Positions 9,670 to 16,272 of a stretch of DNA of 16,272 bases are shown piece after piece; the first letter of the stretch is position 1, and the number at the start of each line of letters is the position of its first letter. The notes beneath the pieces were generated by a model. That model was not told the origin of the DNA. It did not search any database and saw only the letters and a list, made by a program, of their open reading frames with translations. Made by a program: the position numbers and the translations under genes. The DNA comes from Conidiobolus incongruus B7586 (lineage: Eukaryota; Entomophthoromycota; Entomophthoromycetes; Entomophthorales; Conidiobolaceae), in contig JNEM01015204.1 of NCBI GenBank assembly GCA_000697335.1, positions 1 through 16,272 of the forward strand, in the 5' to 3' direction.

Positions 9670-10915
9670 TTCACAATTTTATATAATCTAAATTTAGGTT
9701 TCAAACCCAATAGGGATTCCAATATCCAAATAAAAAGCTAACCAAATTTCACACATTTGTTTATTGTGACTGTGTTAAAATTTACCAATCATATCAATTC
9801 ATTTCCAAAATTCAAATAATTTCAAATCTATTTTTATTTCTTATTTGTTTTTTAATTTCAATAATATTTTGTAAATAATAAATGATTTACTATTATTTTT
9901 TAAATTTTAGTAATTTTAAAATGAACTGTAATAATTTAAATCTTTGACTTTTATTCAGAATCATTTGATATATATTCGAAACCTTATTACAATAGTGTTA
10001 AAAATCAATTAAGTATAATTAAATAGAAATTCTTAACCTTTAAGGGTATTTTGAAACAAGTTTATAAAACAAATCATCCTATTTTTTGGTTAATAATCTA
10101 TATCTTTCATGTATTTGGTATAAAGACAATATTTTATAACATATCCAAATTTTTTGGAGAGATTATGTAATTATAGAAACCTTGAGGTATTTTTGTAAAT
10201 GATTAGATATTAGGTAAAATAATTGACAGGATTAAGGTTTGAAAATATAATGAATCATTATTAAATTTGATAATTAACTAAATTATATTATAATTCAAGA
10301 AAGAGTAAAACTATCATAATTTTTAAATCTTTTCATATAATACCACATATCTAGATATTTTGAATAACTTGAGTTTCAAATGATATATTAACTAATATTA
10401 ATAATTTAATAATAAATATTTTAATTAAACATGAAATATTTAGTAAAATATCTAAAATTCTATTAATTATCGTTTTAATTGGAAATCTTAATTCAAATAT
10501 AAAACAATCAAATAATAACAATATATCAGATAACTTGCTATTATATATTTTCTAACTTAATATATTGTTATACACCTATAAATTTTAAACAAATCTTTTT
10601 ATATTCTGCATAATTTTTATTTTGAATTTTTAAATTATAATTTGAGTTTAATTAAAAGATATAAACTTTATAATTTTTAATATATTTTACAATTAGATAA
10701 ATTTATCAATATATTTTAAATTTATATTTTTATAAGTAGAATTAAATATAAAATAGTTGATATATCAGATTAAATTAGAAAGTAACAGATTCTTGATAAA
10801 ATATTATCTTTAACTAAATAATTTTGATAGAAAGCAAATTTTATATATTAAAAAAATATTTTTTTTATTCATATATATAGTAATTATCTATTAATACTTT
10901 ATTTAAGATCTTTTA
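9670..10915. other. AT-rich gene-free stretch
   Basis: No supportable gene. The left part resembles the general AT-rich background, with CA and TG still present. From about 10,400 the sequence becomes poorer in GC, CA and TG and rich in TA, like the transposon block that follows. The part from about 10,500 may be a further, unrecognisable RIP-damaged repeat. Confidence 0.4.
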
Positions 10916-10917
10916 TT

Positions 10918-11932
10918 ATTACCTTGAATTTGAAATAATGGGAAATTTTTTAATTTCTGATTTATCAAACAAATTATTAATTGAAATGAATAAATATATA
11001 CAAAGTTAATAGGAAATTATATATTTTTAATATATATATATAATAATTTTTTTGTTTAAAAAATTGTCTTTTTAAAATTGGTTATTTAATTTAATTATAT
11101 TTAAACTCAATAGTAATCATCAAAAGTGTTTTATTTTAATATTAATAAAACTTAACTGTAAACCCTCTAAAATCATTTAAAAATTTACAAATAACTTTTA
11201 ATAATGAAATATTTTCTAAATTAACAATTTATCACTAGTTAAATTACTTTATAGCTAAGAAAGAAATTATCTAAACCTTGTTAAAATTGAAAAAATTAAT
11301 TTTAATTGTTATTTTTTTAATTATTAATAAAATAAAAAATATATTATAAAATACCTTTTAATTTTAGCTAGAAAATTATTTAAGCACTTTGATATTAATC
11401 TTATAGGTTTTTTATATATATTAGAGTTTAAATTTAAATTAATAAATTAATATATAAAATAAATATCTTATAATTTAATCAAAATTTAAAAACAAGCTAG
11501 AGTAGTTATTATTAAACAAAACTTAGTAAAATATTACTAGAAGCTAAAACATTTATAGAAAATAATTATAATTGATGAATTTTAGATTTTTATATATAAT
11601 CTTTTATTAATACAGAAATTAAAATGCTAGATTAAGTTATATTAACTCCCTTTATAAATCCCTTTAAATAAATATTTTCTTAAAGCAAATGTTAATTATT
11701 ATTATAATTTATAATAGTAAATGCTATTTTTATTTAGATTTTAAAGGAAAATTAATTAATAGTAGATTTTATATTACTTTTATAAATAGAAGTATTTTTG
11801 ATTAATATTTTTAATATAATTTGAGAAAACTTATCATTTTATATGATAATTATAAAATATATAAATCTAAAACTATAAGAAACTTTTTAATTAAAAATAA
11901 CTAGAAAAAAATACTACATTAGCATATAAAAA
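10918..11932 (+). mobile_element. Old mariner copy, interrupted on its right side
   Basis: The block can be followed side by side with the whole mariner at 14,519-15,540, in the same order and almost the same length. Shared landmarks include AATTTTTTAATTTCTGAT near the left end, AACCCTCTAAAATCAT (11,161-11,177 versus 14,776-14,791), ATTGATGAAT.TTAGATT around the first catalytic Asp, and the ATGATAATTATAAAATA around the second. Similarity stops at about 11,930, where the Tc1-like copies start, so roughly the last 300 bases of the element are missing here. It is far more degraded than the second copy, with GC near 10% and nearly every coding landmark lost, so it is the older insertion. The left inverted repeat is only faintly visible at 10,918-10,945. 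No functional transposase is encoded. Confidence 0.75.
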
Positions 11933-11989
11933 TAAGTTATAAAATAAAAATCACTTATATATTTACTTGTAACTTAAATAATTCTTAAC

Positions 11990-12125
11990 TAAATTATTTT
12001 AAATTAGAGTATATAATTAAAATATATTATTTGATTATAATAGGTTATATTTAATTATATTTAATATATTATTGGTTAATATATTAAATCTTAAATTTTA
12101 AATAGTATGAGTTATAAACTTATAG
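11990..12125 (+). repeat. Left long inverted repeat of Tc1-like copy 1
   Basis: Reads as an imperfect reverse complement of about 13,285-13,412. For example ATGAGTTATAAACTTATA near 12,107 pairs with TATAAATTTATAACTTAT near 13,294, and ATATATTATTTGATTATAA near 12,021 pairs with the ATAAATAATATA region near 13,385. Because the DNA is almost all A and T, the exact ends are uncertain, but the ordered match over more than 100 bases exceeds what I would expect by chance. Confidence 0.5.
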
Positions 12126-12259
12126 GTTTGAGAGTTAAAAAGGTATATAAAACAAAAATTACTTAAATCTTTTTTTTATTAAATTATATATATATATACT
12201 AATATTATTATTGTAAATTATTATTATAAATTATAAATTTTAATAATATTAATATTAAA

Positions 12260-13272
12260 ATACTTAAATCCCTTTCTAAAAAGATTTACTTGTATATTAA
12301 TTAACTTTATAGTAAAGGTAAATTAATTTGTAAAATGGCTAGAGTTATTAGTGTTAACTAGTTTATTATAATTAAAGCTATTAAAAATTATAATAAAGAT
12401 ATATTTAAATTTAAACTTAAGTATATTAAGATTATAAATAAACATGATAAAAGGTATATTTATAGGTTAGTTAGTATAGGTAAAAATTATATTTTTATAC
12501 AAATATAGAAAAAATTATAAGATTATATAAGAATATTAATTAATATTAATATTATTATATATACTTTATATTATAATAAATACTATTTACATCTTAAAAA
12601 AAATACCCTTAACTAAAAAAGTTATACTATAAAGTTAGGTGGGAATTTAAATATTACCACTAAAGTTAAACTAAAACTAATTAAAATAAGGTTATTTAAT
12701 TTAATGAAATAAAAATATATTTTAGTATATTTAATAAAAAAGCTAAATATTTTAGAAAAGACAAAAAATTACTTTGTAAGCATTATGTTATTTTAACCTA
12801 AAAATATATTGATAGGTTAATTATAATTTAAAGATATATATTATCTTTTAATATAAGATATCTTTATAAAGTTGATAGGGGAATTAATATTGAGATATAT
12901 TAAAATATTTTAAATAATAAATTAAAAATAACTATTGAATAATATAGATTAAATAAATTAGATATTATTTTTTAATAAGATAATACCTTCTGTTATATTA
13001 TTATTTCTACTATTAAATAGTTTAAAAATAATAAAATAATAGTTATAAAATAGTTTCTTTAATTTTTTAACTTTAATCTAATTAAACACTTTTAGGATTA
13101 ATTAAAAAAATTGTTAAAGTTTTTCCACCAAAAATATTTAATTAAGCTTTAAAAATATATTTAAGAAACTTAAAACAAAATTAATCTTTCTTAATATAAA
13201 AAGTTAATTAACTTTATATCTTATAAACTTAAAGAAGTTAAGAAAGTAAAAGTTAGATATATTAAATTTTAA
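12260..13272 (+). pseudogene. Tc1-family transposase, RIP-damaged (copy 1)
   Basis: Tc1 transposases cut and paste at TA dinucleotides using a DDE triad. Visible parts in order are an N-terminal helix-turn-helix region (from about 12,270), then DKRYIYRLV (12,446-12,472) matching the family's second DNA-binding helix start, then the core with DNTFCYIIIS (12,979) where the family has QDNAPCH, and LIKHF (from about 13,078) where the family has PIEH. The end is KVKVRYIKF, like the family's GGHTKY tail. The second Asp and the third acidic position are exactly 34 residues apart, giving DD34E, but that third residue is now Lys, the expected result of GAA to AAA. Many in-frame stops replace Gln or Trp codons, for example in FW.D around 13,090. 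The N-terminal part is in a different frame from the core, so at least one indel is present. Confidence 0.75.
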
Positions 13273-13284
13273 TTTTTTTCCATA

Positions 13285-13412
13285 ACTAAATTATATAAAT
13301 TTATAACTTATATTAAATAAACTTTAAATTTTAATATATAAACTAAAAGTTAATAAATCTAATTAAATATTCTTAATTATAAATAAATAATATAAAATAA
13401 TTATACACTAAC
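13285..13412 (-). repeat. Right long inverted repeat of Tc1-like copy 1
   Basis: Partner of the left repeat at 11,990-12,125, just after the transposase stop at 13,270-13,272. Its outer end abuts the left end of the second Tc1-like copy. The same 3' segment recurs at about 16,085-16,195 in copy 2, up to ATAAATAATATA, after which the two copies become hard to align. Confidence 0.5.
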
Positions 13413-13744
13413 TTAAAAAAGTAAATTATAAAATAAAAATTACTTATATAGTTATTTGTCACTTAAATAACTCTTAAGTAAATTAATATAAATTAAAGTA
13501 TATAATTAAAATATATTACCTAATTTTAATAGGTTATATTTAATTATATTGAATAAATTATTGGTTAATATATTAAATCTTAAATTTTAAATAAGGTAAG
13601 TTATAAATTTATAGGTTTAAGAGTTAAAAAAATATATTAAATAAAAATTACTTAAATCTTTTTTTTTATTATATTATATATAAATATTAATATTATTATT
13701 CTAAATTCTTATTTTAAATAATATTAGTAATAAAATACTTAAAT

Positions 13745-14516
13745 CCCTCTTTAAGAAGATTTATTTATATTTAATTAACTTTATATTAAAGATAAACAAA
13801 CTTATAAGATTACTAGAATTATTAGTATTAGCTAATCTACTATAGTTAAAACTATTAAAAATTATAGTAAAGATATATTTAAACTTAAACTTAAATGTGT
13901 TAAGATTATAAATAAATATAATAAAAGATATATTTATAGGTTAGTTAATACAAGTAAATATAATACTACTATAAAAGTATAAAAAAAATTACAAGACTAT
14001 ATAAAAATATTAATTAGTATTAATATTAATATACATACTTTATATTATAATAGATACAACTTATATTTTAAAAAAAATACCTTTAACTAAAGAAGTTCTA
14101 TTGTAAAGTTAGGTAAGAGTTTAAATGTCACTATTAAAGTTAAACTAAAATTAATTAGAGTAAGGTTATTTAATTTAATGAAACAAAAATATATTTTAAT
14201 AGATTTAATAAAAAAGCTAGATGTTTTAAAAAAAACAAAAAATTATTTTGTGACTATTATGTTATTTCAACCTAAAAATATAATGGTAGGTTAATTATAA
14301 TTTAAAGATATATGTTATCTTCTAGTGTAAAATATTATTGTAAAGTTAATAAAGGAATTAATATTCAAATATATTAAAATATTCTAAATAATAAATTAAA
14401 AAAACTATTAAATAATATAAGTTAAATAAATTAAATGTTATTTTCTAACAAAATAATATTTTTTGTTATATTATTATTTCTACTACTAAATAGTTTAAAA
14501 ATAATAAAATAATAGT
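13745..14516 (+). pseudogene. Tc1-family transposase, copy 2, N-terminal part
   Basis: Parallel to 12,260-13,050 of copy 1. The DNA-binding segment is visible, with DKRYIYRLV at about 13,921-13,947. So are the central part (KVNKGINIQIY, where Tc1 relatives have a K[VI]xGxINxxxY motif) and the segment VIF.QNNIFCYIIIS at about 14,433-14,480 where the family has VIFQQDNAPCH. The catalytic Asp of that motif is Asn here (GAT to AAT). Multiple in-frame stops are present. The reading is cut by the mariner inserted at the TA at 14,517. Confidence 0.7.
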
Positions 14517-14518
14517 TA
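14517..14518. repeat. TA target-site duplication, left
   Basis: The TA before the mariner. The undisturbed site in copy 1 reads AGTTATAAAATAG. In copy 2 the left flank ends AGTTA and the right flank is TATAAAGTAG, as expected if a TA was duplicated on insertion. Confidence 0.8.
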
Positions 14519-14546
14519 TTAGTATAGAAATTAAGAAATGGCAAAT
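14519..14546 (+). repeat. Mariner left terminal inverted repeat
   Basis: Begins TTAGTATAGAAATTAA. Compared with the reverse complement of 15,813-15,840 (TAAGTGTAGAAATTAA), about 21 of 28 positions agree, with a perfect ten-base core GTAGAAATTAA/ATAGAAATTAA apart from one transition. Confidence 0.85.
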
Positions 14547-14711
14547 TTTTTAATTTCTGATCTTTCAAACATATTATATGTTTTGAAAGATTATATATAT
14601 ATAAAATATATAGGAAAATAAATATTTTCAAACTATATATATATATATTCAATTTTAATTATTTTTTTTATTAAAATATTTTGATTTTAAAATTTACACT
14701 TAAATTTAATT

Positions 14712-15746
14712 ATGCTTAAACCAGATTGTGATTATCAAAAGGCTTTTATTTTTGTATCTTTAAAACTTAACCATAAACCCTCTAAAATCATCTAAAACTT
14801 GTAAACAGCTTATAAAGATGGTGTTTTATCTAAAACTACCATATATTGCTGGATTTGTGATTTTAAAGCTAGAAGGGACACTATTTAAAATTTACCAAAA
14901 TCTAAAAGATTAATTTCTACTGTTATTTTTTCACTTACCAATAGAGTAAAAAAATATATTAAGAAATACCTTTTTATTTCTGTTAGAGAACTATTAAAGT
15001 AATTTAATATTAATTATACAAGCATGTTATATTTACTTAAATTTAAACTTGGATTAATTAATAAAAATATAAAATGGATACCTTATAATTTAACAGAAAC
15101 CTAAAAGAAAACTAGAGTAGCTATAGCTAAACTAAACTTATTAAAGTATAACTAAAAACAAAGGTTTTTACAGCAAATACTTGTAATTGATGAATCTTAG
15201 ATTCTTTTATATAATCCTTTACCTAAAAATAAAACAAGATGTTAGGTTAAGCTAAATTAATCCTTTCTATAAATTCTAATATTTAAATACTTTAAATATA
15301 AGTGAATGTTAATTATTATAATAGATTATAATGATATATGGTTTTCTTATTTAATACCTTAAGGAAAATCAATTAATAATAAGTTATATATTATTTTTTT
15401 AAATAAAACAATTTCTAAATGGTGTTCTCAATATAAATTAAAGACACCTATTATTTTGCATGATAATTATAAAATACATAAAGCTAAAGTTGTAAAAGAT
15501 TTTTTATATAAAAAAAATTAGAGGGAGTTACCACATCTAGTATATTCACCTGATTATAATCTATGTGATTATAATTGTTTTAGACAATTAAAAAAACAGC
15601 TTATAAGAAAAAAAATTCCTGTAAACAAATTAAATTGGTTTGTAAAACATCAAATTTCAATTTTTAATAAAAAGAACTATTTTTTAGGTATTAGAAGCTT
15701 ACCAAAGGTATAGAAAAGAGTTATTAATAATAAAAGAGGCTATTAA
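14712..15746 (+). pseudogene. Mariner transposase, stopped but not frameshifted
   Basis: One frame runs from ATG 14712 to the stop at 15744, 345 codons, the size of Mos1-type transposases. I count 14 in-frame stops before the end and no frameshift. Visible parts are the N-terminal DNA-binding half, KWIPYNLTET near codon 129, and IDES with the first Asp (15,189; residue 160). HDN holds the second Asp (15,462; residue 251), and the YSPDYN..CDYNCFRQLKK block holds the third Asp (15,567; residue 286). The last two are 34 residues apart, hence DD34D. The end GIRSLPKV.KRVI matches the family's GIxxLPxRWxKVI. Several stops stand where the family has Trp (after DES, after TRC, after PKV), as TGG to TAG would give; others fit CAA or CAG to TAA or TAG. 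All three catalytic Asp codons survive. Mariner transposases perform cut-and-paste transposition into TA; this copy is inactive. Confidence 0.92.
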
Positions 15747-15812
15747 TTTTATATTATTCATTAATTTTTATATATTATTTATTAATTTATTTGTTTAATT
15801 TTAATTTTAAAA

Positions 15813-15840
15813 TTGTGCTATTATTTAATTTCTACACTTA
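15813..15840 (-). repeat. Mariner right terminal inverted repeat
   Basis: Ends ...AATTTCTACACTTA on the + strand, the imperfect inverse of the left end at 14,519. The gene's stop lies about 65 bases inside it. Confidence 0.85.
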
Positions 15841-15842
15841 TA
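15841..15842. repeat. TA target-site duplication, right
   Basis: Second copy of the TA at 14,517-14,518. Immediately after it the Tc1-like copy 2 resumes with TAAAGTAGCTTCTTTAAT, compare TAAAATAGTTTCTTTAAT at 13,045 in copy 1. Confidence 0.8.
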
Positions 15843-16071
15843 TAAAGTAGCTTCTTTAATCTTTTAACTTTAATTTAATTAAATACTTTTAGGATTAGTT
15901 AAAAAAATAATTAAAGCTTTCCCACCAGTAAAAAGTTTAAATGAGCTTTAAAAATATATTTAAGAAACTTAAATTAAAATTAATCTTTCTTAATGTAAGA
16001 AGTTAATTGACTCTATACTTTATAAACTTAAGGAAGTTAAGAAAAAAACAGATAAATATATTAATTTTTAA
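15843..16071 (+). pseudogene. Tc1-family transposase, copy 2, C-terminal part
   Basis: Continuation of the transposase interrupted at 14,517, parallel to 13,045-13,272 of copy 1. The region corresponding to the family's NPIEHxWDxLK motif is at about 15,870-15,905, with Lys in place of the catalytic Glu and stops in place of Trp or Gln. The tail near 16,055 corresponds to the family's conserved C-terminal KY. Confidence 0.65.
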
Positions 16072-16215
16072 TTTTCTTTTTATAACTAAAATACACAAAT
16101 TTATAACTCATCTTAAGTAAAATTTAAACTTTAATATATCAACTAAAAGTTAATATAATTAGATCAAATATACTTAATTATAAATAAATAATATAAGTTT
16201 ATTATATGTTTTAAT

Positions 16216-16272
16216 TTAAATTAATTCAATTAATAATCAACAAAATTATTGTTAATAATATATATAATTATA
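16216..16272. other. Right flank; mariner copy 1 may resume
   Basis: ATTCAATTAATAATC at about 16,223-16,237, followed by AAAATTATTGTTAATAAT, can be aligned with gaps to the part of the mariner that follows the break point of copy 1 (from 15,546 in copy 2). If right, the two Tc1-like copies sit inside one older mariner whose end lies beyond the window. Only about 40 AT-rich bases support this, so it is weak. Confidence 0.2.

Larger units (their letters stand above)
11933..13417 (+). mobile_element. Tc1-like DD34E transposon, copy 1
   Basis: About 1.48 kb, aligned along its whole length with the copy that starts at about 13,418. It encodes a wrecked Tc1-family transposase (about 12,260-13,272) flanked by long inverted repeats of more than 100 bases. 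It sits inside or against the older mariner at 10,918. Its right end runs straight into the left end of copy 2, head to tail. The left boundary is taken from where the mariner similarity ends and the two-copy similarity begins, and is good to about 10 bases. The composition (about 8% GC in a sampled 60 bases, with no CA or TG there) is extreme even for this window and fits heavy RIP. It is non-autonomous and dead. Confidence 0.8.
14519..15840 (+). mobile_element. Whole-length mariner (DD34D) transposon fossil
   Basis: A 1,322-bp element with about 28-bp imperfect terminal inverted repeats, TA target duplications on both sides and one transposase gene, all typical of the mariner family (usual length about 1.3 kb). 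It is inserted in the transposase of Tc1-like copy 2 and is clearly the youngest element here: GC is higher, more CA and TG survive, and its reading frame has no frameshift. Damage is dominated by transitions that create stops and fits RIP. It cannot make transposase, though its ends are recognisable enough that a related active transposase might once have moved it. Confidence 0.92.
13418..16215 (+). mobile_element. Tc1-like transposon, copy 2, split by a mariner
   Basis: Runs parallel to copy 1 from its left end (TAAATTATAAAATAAAAATT, compare 11,940) to 14,516. It is then interrupted by the 1,322-bp mariner and continues from 15,843 to about 16,200-16,215. Without the insert its length is about 1.47 kb, the same as copy 1. 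The head-to-tail arrangement could come from insertion of one copy beside the other or from a tandem duplication. It is dead: the transposase is stopped many times. The right end is uncertain by about 20 bases because the outermost 3' sequence has diverged from copy 1. Confidence 0.8.

Noticed and set aside
14431-14652. 73-codon minus-strand open frame
   Set aside because: It spans the junction of the Tc1-like copy and the mariner insert on the antisense strand, so it is not a gene.
11933-15840. Ciliate-type genetic code, with TAA/TAG read as Gln, to explain the stops in the transposases
   Set aside because: Several of the stops stand where the family has Trp, not Gln, and the two + strand host genes end at TAA. 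RIP explains both classes of stop.
1-16272. Mitochondrial or organelle DNA, suggested by the very low GC
   Set aside because: No respiratory, rRNA or tRNA gene was found, and nuclear-type DNA transposons with TA duplications are present.

Overview
The window looks like an AT-rich compartment of a filamentous fungus, probably an ascomycete. The background is about 80-90% A+T. Against it stand a few short, intron-less reading frames of about 37-44% GC that encode small proteins with signal peptides. The right third holds DNA transposons damaged almost entirely by C-to-T/G-to-A changes, the usual mark of repeat-induced point mutation (RIP). The species cannot be named from the sequence. There is no rRNA, tRNA, CRISPR array or recognisable housekeeping gene.

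Left two thirds (1-10,900): three isolated small secreted-protein genes lie in long gene-free stretches. They are a 117-residue Cys-free protein with a duplicated module (1639-1992, +), a 97-residue Tyr/Gly-rich two-Cys protein (4828-5121, +), and a 94-residue two-Cys protein (9305-9589, -). Each has a TATA-like box about 60-77 bases before its ATG. The two + strand genes have an AATAAA shortly after the stop. They are organised as single genes, not an operon or cluster. Their shared setting (signal peptide, single short exon, AT-rich and transposon-rich surroundings) is the classic one for candidate effectors, but no function is shown by sequence. A weak gene relic may lie at 8236-8503 (-).

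Right third (10,918-16,272): a nest of Tc1/mariner superfamily fossils. An old mariner copy (from about 10,918) is cut off at about 11,932 by two head-to-tail copies of a Tc1-like DD34E element (about 11,933-13,417 and 13,418-16,215). The second Tc1 copy is itself split by a whole 1,322-bp mariner (14,519-15,840) with terminal inverted repeats and a TA target duplication. This younger mariner keeps one 345-codon frame with all three catalytic Asp codons (DD34D) and 14 in-frame stops but no frameshift. The last 50 bases may be where the oldest mariner resumes.

I found no convincing new multi-gene system. The observations most worth following are the duplicated-module secreted protein at 1639-1992 and the dated order of nested insertions.
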